A stretch of DNA of 8,420 bases from Bacteroidota bacterium (GCA_017860375.1 JAGDMB010000083.1:1-8420), one strand, 5' to 3'. Positions 1 to 8,200 are shown, counted from the first letter of the stretch. Numbers and translations are program-made. Notes: generated from the letters alone by a model not told the origin.

Positions 1-306
1 CCCTATGAAACGGTTCTGGAAAGCGGAGTCGAACTTACCCATGAAGAGATAAATAAGATCCGTAATTATCCGGATATACAAAGCGCCGGAGCCAGTATTC
101 AGAATCTCTTATTATCCGCTGTGGATATGGGTTACGCGGCTTGCTGGCTAAGCGGTCCCATGTTTGCCAAGAGCGAAATTGAAGCGATGCTGGGTATTAA
201 ATCCCCTTCCAGCCTGCTTGCGTTTATCGCCGTTGGAAAACCGCGCTCCCAGCCCCGGCCCAAGGAAAAACCCAATCTGGCAGATTCGCTGGTGATTATT
301 GAATAA
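1..306 (+). CDS. Nitroreductase family protein, C-terminal part (5' end outside window)
   Basis: The reading frame is open from base 1 and gives 101 residues before TAA. The visible part matches the C-terminal half of the FMN-dependent nitroreductase fold: a helix with SAGASIQNLLLSA, then the GYAACWLSGP segment (the family's GYGTCW-type motif beside the flavin), then a strand LLAFIAVGKP followed by a short polar tail. Family members are homodimeric cytoplasmic enzymes that reduce nitro compounds, quinones or related substrates with NAD(P)H. The N-terminal phosphate-binding region and the start lie outside the window, so neither the subfamily nor the substrate can be told. The next gene on this strand begins 99 bases later. 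I see no hairpin terminator in that gap, so read-through into it is possible. The family call is strong and the specific function is open. Confidence 0.85.
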   Translation, partial: PYETVLESGVELTHEEINKIRNYPDIQSAGASIQNLLLSAVDMGYAACWLSGPMFAKSEIEAMLGIKSPSSLLAFIAVGKPRSQPRPKEKPNLADSLVIIE

Positions 307-405
307 ATACGCCGAAAACCTAAAATCTTAGCCAAATAAGAAAGCGATAATAGAAAAAAGAAATGCTGTTTTATAAGTTCTGAATCAAATAAAAATAACC
401 TTCCC

Positions 406-1092
406 ATGAAAAAAATAGTAGCGTTTTTGTTCTTTGCAGGATTATTCCCCCTGACCTTCGGGCAGGACTGCAAATTTTACTATCCGGCTTTTGAAAATGC
501 TCAGCTGGAATACAAAACCTTCGACAAGAAGAATAAACTGAGCGGGTCGAGTATCCAACGTATCAAAGAAATAAAAAGGGGTCCTGGATCCATAGCTGCA
601 ACCATTGAAGCGGAATCTTTTGATAACAAGGGTGTAAGCCAGGGAAAGATCGAAATGACGGCCAGGTGCGAAAAGGGAGTTTTTTATGTCGACATGAAAA
701 GCTACATGAACGCGCAGTCAATGGAAAGCTATAAAGATATGGAAATGAGCATGGAAGGGGGAACTCTTGAAATGCCCTCCAAGCTTACTGTTGGGGATGT
801 CCTGAAACCCGGCGAGATGAAAATGAGCTTTTCCTCCGGCGGAATGACATTGATGACCATGGCAATTAGCATATCCAACCGGAAAGTCGAGGCCATAGAA
901 GACATTACTACCGATGCCGGGACATTTTCGTGCTATAAAATCTCCTATGATGCCACCACTAAGATGGGGATCACTGTTAGCTCAAAGGGAGTAGAATATT
1001 ACAACGATGATATCGGAATGGTGAAATCAGAAGCATTTGACAAAAAGGGCGAATTGCTGTCCACCACCGTCCTGAGTGCATTGAAAAAATAA
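406..1092 (+). CDS. Exported DUF3108-like/TapB-family protein
   Basis: This is a 228-residue protein with a clear Sec signal peptide: MKK, a hydrophobic core VAFLFFAGLFPLTF, and likely cleavage after G19 or Q20, before DCKFYYP. The mature protein looks like a beta-rich periplasmic or surface protein. From memory it resembles Bacteroidota proteins annotated DUF3108-like or TapB family. The shared features are a DKKxKLxG strand near residue 40, the MTxMTMxxxxxNRKVEA stretch around 147-163, TDAGTFSCYKISY at 169-181, and a final GVEYY...GMVKSE...DKKGEL segment. The molecular function of these proteins is not known to me. Cysteines are at 22, 88 and 176. Residues 97-152 contain twelve methionines. 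The start has no Shine-Dalgarno sequence, only an A-rich leader, which is normal for this phylum. A strong terminator follows the stop codon, so this gene ends its transcript. Confidence 0.75.
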   Translation: MKKIVAFLFFAGLFPLTFGQDCKFYYPAFENAQLEYKTFDKKNKLSGSSIQRIKEIKRGPGSIAATIEAESFDNKGVSQGKIEMTARCEKGVFYVDMKSYMNAQSMESYKDMEMSMEGGTLEMPSKLTVGDVLKPGEMKMSFSSGGMTLMTMAISISNRKVEAIEDITTDAGTFSCYKISYDATTKMGITVSSKGVEYYNDDIGMVKSEAFDKKGELLSTTVLSALKK

Positions 1093-1122
1093 TTCCCCGC
1101 GATCTCTTCTTTTGAAACAGAG

Positions 1123-1162
1123 CCCTGCAGGCATCCCCGGGATGCGGCAGGGTTTTTCATTT
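1123..1162 (+). terminator. Intrinsic terminator after the TapB-like gene
   Basis: A two-part GC-rich stem is formed by CCCTGC (1123-1128) with GCAGGG (1147-1152), and GCATCC (1131-1136) with GGATGC (1140-1145). A small internal bulge (AG opposite G) separates the two parts, and the loop is 3 bases. The run TTTTTCATTT follows directly. It lies 30 bases after the stop codon at 1092 and is oriented for plus-strand transcripts. Confidence 0.9.
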
Positions 1163-1270
1163 AGACCCCCCCCTTGCACTTCCCGGTGGTTTTCCCTGTC
1201 CATATTTGTCTTGCTGTTTTATGGATTTGTCATGATGAATTTTCAGTTGGTGTAATTAATTTGTCCTTGC

Positions 1271-1299
1271 CTTTTGTTTTTCGTATAGGTATACAAAAG
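1271..1299. promoter_or_regulatory. Nested inverted repeat just upstream of the L,D-transpeptidase start
   Basis: CTTTTGT (1271-1277) is the exact reverse complement of ACAAAAG (1293-1299). Inside it, and overlapping the right arm, lies a second palindrome, GTATA-GG-TATAC (1283-1294). The element ends 14 bases before the ATG at 1314. It could be an operator or a weak leader hairpin that affects translation. In AT-rich intergenic DNA short palindromes also occur by chance, and I found no convincing -33/-7 promoter pair beside it, so this is a weak call. Confidence 0.25.
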
Positions 1300-1313
1300 T
1301 TAAACGCAGGATT

Positions 1314-3041
1314 ATGAAACCAACAGGTAATGCAATCATCCATCCCGCATCTCCCTGTAAACCCTTAACCAAAACAAAACCGGATCCTGGCACCAGAAGA
1401 TTCCTTCGCAATATCATTCGCCTCGGTGCGATGACGGGATTGCTGATAATGAGCACCAGTTATCAAAGCCATAAGAATGAATTGATTTTGCTGGAAAATG
1501 AATTCTATTTGCCGGCTTTCGCCGATCATATGAAAAACCTTTTTCAGATGCACTCCGGTGATTACAGCATCGACATAAGAAGTGCCCATATCAAAACCGC
1601 GCCATGTGTCGGGGAATTTTATGCAAGCCGGTATTACAAGCCGGCATGGACGACCAGAACAGCCGGGAATAAACAGGCCCTTATATTGCTTGACCTGCTC
1701 AACAATGCAGAAAGATTTGGCCTTAAAAGCAGCCTTTTCCCGGTTAGGGAGATCAGGCGTGAACTTGACCGGATGAAGGACGGGGAGCTGAAATTGAATT
1801 ATTTGGAAAACAGGATAAATGCAGAACTTCTGCTTTCAGATGCCTGTATGCAATTCATGGTTTACCTGAGCAAGGGCTACCAAGTCTTTGATTCGTCTCT
1901 TTTTGCAATGCCCGCTGTATCTGAATTGCCATATGAATTACAGAAGGCTATTTCAGACCATGATTTTGAAAAACGGGTACTCTCCGTTCAGCCTGATTTT
2001 GCAGAATACCGGAATCTTCAAAAAGCACTTGAGATATTCCTGACCGCCACGCGGCGGAGCAACGCAAGGATAACCATTCCGGATCCATCGGAGGATTCGG
2101 TTTTATTCAGGGATGTGGCTCAGAATATACTAATCAGCCTTGGCTATCTTCAAACCCGATTAATCCATTCGGAATTTACGGGTGCTCTTAAAAAATTTCA
2201 GTATTACCATGGCTTGGAGCCCGACGGTATACCGGGCCGGAAAACCTGTCAGGCACTGGCACAAACAACGGAAGAAAAATTCAGACAAATTGCCCTAAAC
2301 CTTGACCGACTGAGAAAAGAAAATATTCAGGCCGAACAGTTCATCGCAGTGAATATTCCCGCTTACCGGCTGCGTATTTTCAAGGGAGATCAGATCATTT
2401 GCAATACAAAGGTTATCGTAGGATCGGTTGAAACCCCCACCCCCCTGATAAACGGTAAAATAGAAAGAATTATCACCAATCCTTACTGGCAGGTGCCACG
2501 CAGTATAAGCCTCCGGGAGATATTGCCAAAACTGAAATCAGACAGCGATTACCTCAGCCGCAACCGGCTCCGGTTATTGGACGAAAACCGGAATACGGTT
2601 TCTTATAATCAGGTAGACTGGAACAGTGTTTCCGCTGAGACATTTGATTACAGGATAAGGCAGGATGCAGGTGCAGACAATGCACTTGGCCGTATAAAAT
2701 TTGATTTTCCCAACCCGTATTCTGTGTATTTGCATGATACCCCGGGTAAACAATCTTTTTCCAGGGAGGAACGGGCCTTGTCGCATGGATGTGTGCGGGT
2801 GCAGGATCCGGGACTGCTTGCGGATTACCTGGTAAGGGAATTCTCCCCGCAATACAAGGGTCCGGATGTATCAGGCATGATGGCACATGGCATGCACAGG
2901 GAAATATCTCTGGACCAACCGGTAGCCATATACATTCGTTATCTGACCTGCGAAGCCGACGAAAACTGCAACATCTTTTTCTATAATGATGTGTACGGAA
3001 GGGATAAAAAAGAATTAAAAAGCCTGGATTTTCTTCTGTAA
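1314..3041 (+). CDS. L,D-transpeptidase, YcbB/LdtD type
   Basis: This is a 575-residue envelope enzyme expected to form 3-3 (DAP-DAP) cross-links in peptidoglycan, using a catalytic cysteine in place of a penicillin-binding-protein serine. Domains in order are as follows. A basic, weakly hydrophobic segment at about 28-50 probably acts as signal anchor. The scaffold domain typical of YcbB covers about 82-255, including FYASRYYKPAW at 102-112. A peptidoglycan-binding domain covers about 263-315, with the DGIPG turn at 304-308. The YkuD catalytic domain covers about 342-510, with NPYWQVPRSI at 389-398, the HD of the active site at H474, and SHGCVR at 490-495 with nucleophile C493. The C-terminal tail with NDVYGRD also fits the YcbB class. 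All key residues and the usual length are present. The start at 1314 has a short AGG upstream. M40 (1431) is an alternative start but would cut the basic flank of the anchor. The gene is monocistronic as far as visible, with a terminator before it and a convergent gene after it. Confidence 0.93.
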   Translation: MKPTGNAIIHPASPCKPLTKTKPDPGTRRFLRNIIRLGAMTGLLIMSTSYQSHKNELILLENEFYLPAFADHMKNLFQMHSGDYSIDIRSAHIKTAPCVGEFYASRYYKPAWTTRTAGNKQALILLDLLNNAERFGLKSSLFPVREIRRELDRMKDGELKLNYLENRINAELLLSDACMQFMVYLSKGYQVFDSSLFAMPAVSELPYELQKAISDHDFEKRVLSVQPDFAEYRNLQKALEIFLTATRRSNARITIPDPSEDSVLFRDVAQNILISLGYLQTRLIHSEFTGALKKFQYYHGLEPDGIPGRKTCQALAQTTEEKFRQIALNLDRLRKENIQAEQFIAVNIPAYRLRIFKGDQIICNTKVIVGSVETPTPLINGKIERIITNPYWQVPRSISLREILPKLKSDSDYLSRNRLRLLDENRNTVSYNQVDWNSVSAETFDYRIRQDAGADNALGRIKFDFPNPYSVYLHDTPGKQSFSREERALSHGCVRVQDPGLLADYLVREFSPQYKGPDVSGMMAHGMHREISLDQPVAIYIRYLTCEADENCNIFFYNDVYGRDKKELKSLDFLL

Positions 3042-3158
3042 CGGACAGAGATTTGAAAAACAAAGCATCAGGGATGGTTTGGCCGTCTTGATCATCGATA
3101 AAAAATCAGGTCAAGTGTATTAGTGCAATGGGTATCACAGGAGACGAACAAGACAATT

Positions 3159-3869
3159 TTATGGATTTCTCTTGATTTCAAAAAATTCGGCTTCTTCCGG
3201 AATACTTGTCGGTGCCCATATTTTAATATTATCAAAACAGCCGGCATCATGAATAGAACCAAATCCAAGATATCCCATGACAAGCTCGGGATCTCTCGAG
3301 GTCATCACCGGATTTTTCATGTTGTCAAAATAAACAGTGACCGACCTGTTGACGATGTTCCTTGCAACACGCACCTTATGCCATTTCTGATTTCCCCAGC
3401 TAATCCCTTCATTCTGCCAGTTGGATACTCTGTAACGGGGTGTGTTTTTCACGAGGAATATTCCGTGCGCATTTTCATTCGCTTGTGAAGCAAGCTGGAT
3501 ACAGTAATAATGCGATGAATCCCTTACGGAAAAAAAGATACACAGATCATTGCTTTCCTGTTCCGGTTCTGTCATCATCAGATCGGCTTCCAGGATGAAT
3601 TCTCCCAGTATATGCCGGTGAATGATGCCAATGATCGCGGGTGAAGAAAAACCGGAATCAATTTGTGCCTGACCGTTGCATTCAAGAAAACGATTTTCCC
3701 TGAGGTTGTTTATTTTCCAGGAATCCGGACTGGAGAACCTGAAATCCTTCAGGGCAGTATCGGATGAGAAATTCTGCTGATACACCAGGATATATCCCTC
3801 CGGGATGGATTGGGAAGTCAGCGTCATGGAGACCATTGAAAACAAAAATAAATAACAAAATCTGTTCAT
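3159..3869 (-). CDS. Secreted lectin/glucanase-fold (GH16/DUF1080-like) protein
   Basis: This is a 236-residue protein. The signal peptide is MNRFCYLFLFSMVSMTLTSQS, cleaved near residues 20-21. The mature part reads as a concanavalin-A-like beta sandwich: FSSPDSWKI at 45-53, a strand GEFILEADLMM at 89-99, NDLCIFFSVRDSSHYYCIQLA at 107-127, KWHKVRVAR at 162-170, SVTVYFDN at 176-183, and a closing strand FDNIKIW at 212-218. The pattern resembles secreted DUF1080/3-keto-disaccharide-hydrolase-like single domains known from Planctomycetes and Bacteroidota. I see no defined catalytic residues, so carbohydrate binding or hydrolysis is only a guess. I chose the ATG at 3869 over the in-frame ATG at 3902. 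The longer form adds eleven polar residues before a perfectly good signal peptide and would overlap purD. From 3869 the gene begins 13 bases after the purD stop, which suggests co-transcription. No Shine-Dalgarno sequence is present. Confidence 0.72.
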   Translation of the reverse strand: MNRFCYLFLFSMVSMTLTSQSIPEGYILVYQQNFSSDTALKDFRFSSPDSWKINNLRENRFLECNGQAQIDSGFSSPAIIGIIHRHILGEFILEADLMMTEPEQESNDLCIFFSVRDSSHYYCIQLASQANENAHGIFLVKNTPRYRVSNWQNEGISWGNQKWHKVRVARNIVNRSVTVYFDNMKNPVMTSRDPELVMGYLGFGSIHDAGCFDNIKIWAPTSIPEEAEFFEIKRNP

Positions 3870-3882
3870 GAGGGTTAGGGTA

Positions 3883-5154
3883 TTAATGCAAATCAAATCC
3901 AATATCTTTCCGGTAGTACTTTCCGTCGAAATCGATCAGGGCCGCATTTTTATAGGATAATGCCAGCGCTTCCTTTACCGTATTGCCCCTTGAACTTACC
4001 GCTATTACCCTGCCGCCGTTGGTGAGGATTTTACCCTCCTGGACTTTGGTCCCGGCATGAAAGACGATACTGCCGGAAACCTTGTCGAGATTGGTTATTT
4101 CCTTTCCTTTTTCATATTCTCCGGGATAGCCGCCGGAAGCAAGCATCACCGTTGCTACCGGTTGCTCTTCAATGGAAACCCTTAGGGTATGAAGGCTCTT
4201 GTTGGCCACGGCCATTAAAAGTTCCACCATATCTTCCCTGATCCTTGGCAGGATTACTTCTGATTCCGGATCACCAAGCCTGGCATTGTATTCAATTACA
4301 TAAGGATCCCCGTTGCAGTTCATCAGGCCGAAAAAAATAAAACCCTGGTAATCGATTTTTTGCTTCCGTAGCCCTTCAATGGTTGGTTTGATGATCCGGT
4401 CTTCGACTTTTCTCATAAAAGAGGGGTTTGCAAAGGGCACGGGCGAAATGGCTCCCATCCCTCCCGTATTCATACCGGTGTCACCTTCCCCGATGCGCTT
4501 ATAATCCTTGGCTTCAGGCAGCAGCCTGTATGTGATGCCATCCGTAATCACAAATGCGGATAGTTCGATACCCGAAAGGTGTTCTTCCACCACAACTTTT
4601 TTGCTTGCCTCACCGAATTTCCCGTCAAGCATTTGCCGGAGTTCTTCCCTGGCATCCTCAAGGTTTTCGATGATGAGTACTCCTTTTCCTGCAGCAAGCC
4701 CGTCTGCTTTCAGAACATAAGGAGGTTTCAGGGTACCCAGAAATGCATAACCCTTGTCAAGGATTTCAGCGGTGACCGATAAATAGGCTGCAGTAGGAAT
4801 ATTGTTTTCTTTCATGAAGATTTTGGCAAAATCCTTGCTGCCTTCAAGTTGTGCTCCTTCTTTTGAGGGACCGATAACGGGAATATGCTGCAGGTTTGGA
4901 GTGTTCTTAAAATAGTCGTAGATACCCCTGACCAAAGGATCTTCGGGCCCGACAATGATCATTTCAATATGGTTTTCGACGGCAAAGATCCCGAGTTTCT
5001 CAAAATCGTTAACCGCAACGTTCACATTTGTTCCCACCTGCGCTGTACCGGCATTCCCCGGGGCAATGAACAATTTCACCCCCCGCCGGCTTTGTGCTGT
5101 TTTCCATGCCAGCGCATGTTCACGGCCTCCTGAACCAATGATAAGGATATTCAT
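3883..5154 (-). CDS. purD: Phosphoribosylamine-glycine ligase (GAR synthetase)
   Basis: PurD joins 5-phosphoribosylamine and glycine with ATP to give GAR, the second step of de novo purine synthesis, in the cytoplasm. The protein is 423 residues, the usual length for the monofunctional bacterial enzyme. It shows the N-terminal GSGGREHA (7-14), PGNAGT (32-37) and VGPEDPL (68-74). The ATP-grasp domain follows, with KADGLAAGKGV (149-159), EEHLSGIELS (190-199), PEAKDYKR (213-220, where many other bacteria have QDHKR), NTGGMGA (229-235) and EYNARLGDPE (288-297, where many have EFNxRFGDPE). The C-terminal domain begins at about 330. These substitutions are what I expect of Bacteroidota PurD. The start at 5154 is fixed by the nucleotide-binding strand MNILIIGSGG. 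A secreted-protein gene follows after 13 bases. No other purine gene is in the window. Nothing is missing or odd in the enzyme. Confidence 0.98.
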   Translation of the reverse strand: MNILIIGSGGREHALAWKTAQSRRGVKLFIAPGNAGTAQVGTNVNVAVNDFEKLGIFAVENHIEMIIVGPEDPLVRGIYDYFKNTPNLQHIPVIGPSKEGAQLEGSKDFAKIFMKENNIPTAAYLSVTAEILDKGYAFLGTLKPPYVLKADGLAAGKGVLIIENLEDAREELRQMLDGKFGEASKKVVVEEHLSGIELSAFVITDGITYRLLPEAKDYKRIGEGDTGMNTGGMGAISPVPFANPSFMRKVEDRIIKPTIEGLRKQKIDYQGFIFFGLMNCNGDPYVIEYNARLGDPESEVILPRIREDMVELLMAVANKSLHTLRVSIEEQPVATVMLASGGYPGEYEKGKEITNLDKVSGSIVFHAGTKVQEGKILTNGGRVIAVSSRGNTVKEALALSYKNAALIDFDGKYYRKDIGFDLH

Positions 5155-5176
5155 ACGAATGAATGTTATACCACAA

Positions 5177-5184
5177 CAAACTTA
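5177..5184 (-). promoter_or_regulatory. Putative Bacteroidota -7 element for purD
   Basis: On the minus strand this reads TAAGTTTG, an exact match to the Bacteroidota -7 consensus TAnnTTTG. It lies in the 63-base gap between the upstream terminator and the purD start, 22 bases before the ATG, so the leader would be only about 15 bases. No good TTTG-like -33 element is found at 19-21 bases upstream, which lowers confidence. After a terminator, purD must have its own promoter, and this is the best candidate. Confidence 0.4.
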
Positions 5185-5217
5185 GAAAATGAATTTAATA
5201 ACCGGGTTAATTTGCAG

Positions 5218-5257
5218 AAAAAAAGACCTGACAGCTAAAAAAATCTATCAGGTCTTT
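5218..5257 (-). terminator. Intrinsic terminator after the giant T9SS protein gene
   Basis: On the minus strand AAAGACCTGA (5257-5248) pairs perfectly with TCAGGTCTTT (5231-5222) across a 16-base A/T-rich loop. The T run continues to 5218, giving seven Ts in a row. It lies 23 bases after the stop codon at 5280-5282. On the plus strand only three Ts follow the stem, so it is directed to the minus strand. It separates this gene from purD. Confidence 0.88.
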
Positions 5258-5279
5258 CGGGGAATTATGTTGGAAAAAA

Positions 5280-8200
5280 TTAATTAATGATCAGCCTCTC
5301 TTTTACCACACGGTTATTGATTCTCAACAGGTAAATGCCTTTGGGAAAACCGGAAAGGTCAATTTCTGTGACCGTTTTATCCGAAACGGAAGTGATTTTC
5401 ATGTTACGGACAACGACGCCCGTAATATCAAGGACATCCAATTCAATTTCTCCGGCGGAAGCCTCAATAATAAGGTTGAATTTGCCACCGGAAGGATTCG
5501 GAAAGATCTGCAGTGTGGAATACCCCTGTTCTTCAATGGCGATTATATTTATTACAAATTCCTGCGATACAACGGGTCCGCAATTGTTGGCATCATCGAC
5601 TTCAACCGTATAGGTGTCATTGGGCAGGTCAACAAATTCACCGGTTGCCTGTGGACTCCCGCCGTTTAAAGTATACACAAGGGGAGGAGTTCCTCCTTCG
5701 GCTGTTACGGTAATAGTGTTGCTGTCCGATACTTGACTGACGATGGTAATTTCATCGGGTTCAGTGATCACAACGGAAAGACTGCTGTCCTTGCAATTGT
5801 AATAATCGGTAACCCGAAGGCCATAATTTCCGGGGGGTAAATCACTGGCGACCATGGAGGTCTCTCCGTTCGACCACAGGTAGTTATAAGGAACAGATCC
5901 GCCGGAAACAGTAGGAGCAATCTGGCCATCATCCGCTCCTGTACAGGTGACATTGGAATGAGTGGCTGTGACAATAATTGGAGCGGGCTCATACAGTTCT
6001 TGTCCCTTGGTGGCATGGCACTCGTTAAGATCGGTAACGATAACGTTATAAAATCCGGCTTCCAGTTCATAGGCAGTTTGAGTGCTCTGATTGCCCGGAT
6101 CATCCCAGGTATAGGTATAAGGTGGAATGCCTCCCACAGGATGGGCCGTCAATTCGCCTGTTTTATCCCCGAAGCAATAGATGGATTTATCCTCGCTTAT
6201 CGTTACGCTGAAAGGATCAGGCTCATCCACTGAAGCTGAGCCATTTTCGGTGCAGCCATGAGCATCGGTTACCCATACAAAATAATTCCCTTGGGGTATG
6301 TTAACAAGATCTTCACCTTCATTGGGAATGTTCCAGCGGATGTCATAGGGGTGTGTTCCCCCCTGGACGGTTAAATCAATTACTCCGGAATTATCATGAT
6401 AGCACCTTAGATCGGTAGGCTGAAGCAACAATGAAAGGGCAGCTGAGGGACCGTCGATAAAAACACTTGTAGAAGTTGTATTGCTGTTGTTATCCGTAAC
6501 GGTGATGTAATATGTACCTTTGCTCATACCTGTGCGGATATTGAATGTGTCAGAAGAGGGGAAGGGTGCCATATCGGACCACTGGTAATTGAACGGAGGT
6601 TCGCCGCTAAGTATAGAAATGACAGCGGTGCCGTCATCCTGCCCGTAGCAGGTCACATCGGTTTTGCTGCTTACCGTTGCGATCATGACTCCCTCTTCAT
6701 AAACGAGGAATACTGTATCTCCGTTACAGGAATGGTCGTCAGTAATTTCCAGCATATAATTGCCTCCTCCAAGTCCGGTGATGGTATCTTCGGTGGAAGT
6801 ATAACTGCCGGGTCCTGTCCATGCATAGGCATAAGGTGATGTGCCACCGGAAACAGCGGGAATGACAGATCCGTTATTACCCGGCGGAGTGGCAACATTG
6901 GTCACGATACTTCCCGTGAAAAGTATCCGTGAAGGTTGTACAACTTCGAATGAATCCTTGACCGAACAGGTATTGTCATCTTTCACCGTTACGATATACC
7001 AGCCTGCTGATATCCCGGACTGGTCCTGCTGCGTAGGGTTTACCCCCGAACCGCCCCTGGTTGTCCATGCGTATGAATAACCCTCCGGAGCGGTACCGCC
7101 GGTAACTGTAATATCAATAGCCCCGTCCGAAGCATTGTAGCATGTTGGTTTTGTAATAGAATCTGTAATTACAAGGGGTTGAGGCTGGGTAACAACACCA
7201 GTGATCCATGCTGAATCATTATCTGCATCGATAATGGTTACAGTATAGCTTCCGGCCGGAAGATCGGTCGCAACCGGCAGGGTAAGTCCCGGATCATGGC
7301 TCCATTTATAGGTGTATGGTCCATTCATAAAGTAGGGCGTCACCTTCAGCATGCCGTCGCTCAAGCCGTGGCAGGAAATCATTTGCTCATCGGTAATTAC
7401 AGCCTTGGGCGGGTGTTCATAGATGGCGAAGAAAAGGTCATTCTTGTTAACATTTGTACTGGTGTAAATACTATCTCCGATTATTATCTGAGGTGATTTA
7501 TAATACCCTGAAACATATGCACGAGAATCTGAATCCATGTTAACAATTGTACCAGCGTCGTTATAATCTCCTGTACCAACAATACTTACACCTGCAATTG
7601 GGTCACCAATTTCGTTAAAGGCCGCTAAAAATACATCTTCGTTCGATGCACTGCTGGTACGTAATGTGTCGTAGTTAAAAACTATCTGACTGGCGAAATA
7701 GCCTGTAGCATATATAACATTATTGTGGATTACAAAGTTATTATAGATGTCTTTGGCAGTGCTTCCTTTGCGCAAAAACCATTGCAATATTCCACTCCGG
7801 TTGTACTTGCCGATAAAAGTATCATAACCGCCTGTATTACCACTTAATGTCAAACTTAGAGATTCGGTGGAATCAATATAAATATTTGGACTGTTATAAT
7901 TTCCAAGTACATAAACATTATCGTATTCATCTGTTGTTAATGATCTGAAATTTTCAATATTCTGTCCGCGGATACGTCTAATCCACTGACCGTTACCATC
8001 GAAGTCTGTTTTATAAATAAAGGCATCGTATGCAGAGGGAGAATAACTTGTTATTGTATCGATGTCAAATTCCATCGTACCTTGAAAATAACCACCGAAA
8101 TAGTAACCATTTTGACTGATTTCAGCAGTCACAATTCTGGAAAGGTTGTATGTTCCTAAAAAACGATTGGACCATTGATGTTCACCGGTTAAATTAAAAG

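Noticed and set aside
132..473. A 113-codon minus-strand open frame across the nitroreductase end and the next gene's signal peptide
   Set aside because: It lies opposite two well-supported coding regions, has no family resemblance and spans their intergenic gap. It is a shadow frame.
1166..1173. Run of eight Cs, considered as a phase-variable tract
   Set aside because: It lies between a terminator and a gene start about 140 bases away, outside any coding frame and without promoter elements around it.
1226..1263. TTTG ... TTAATTTG as a promoter for the L,D-transpeptidase
   Set aside because: The -7 part misses the conserved A, and the spacing of about 26 bases is well above the usual 19-21.
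2554..3063. A 169-codon minus-strand open frame opposite the catalytic domain of the L,D-transpeptidase
   Set aside because: The plus frame carries the complete YkuD motif set. The minus frame is rich in Cys, His and Pro and has no recognisable pattern.
3087..3115. Possible terminator in the convergent gap 3042-3158 (CTTGATC with GGTCAAG)
   Set aside because: The stem is seven pairs with one G-U, the loop is 15 bases, and no T run follows on either strand. No clear terminator is visible in this gap.
3123..3488. A 121-codon plus-strand open frame opposite the lectin-fold gene
   Set aside because: The minus frame has a signal peptide and a patterned fold. The plus frame shows neither.
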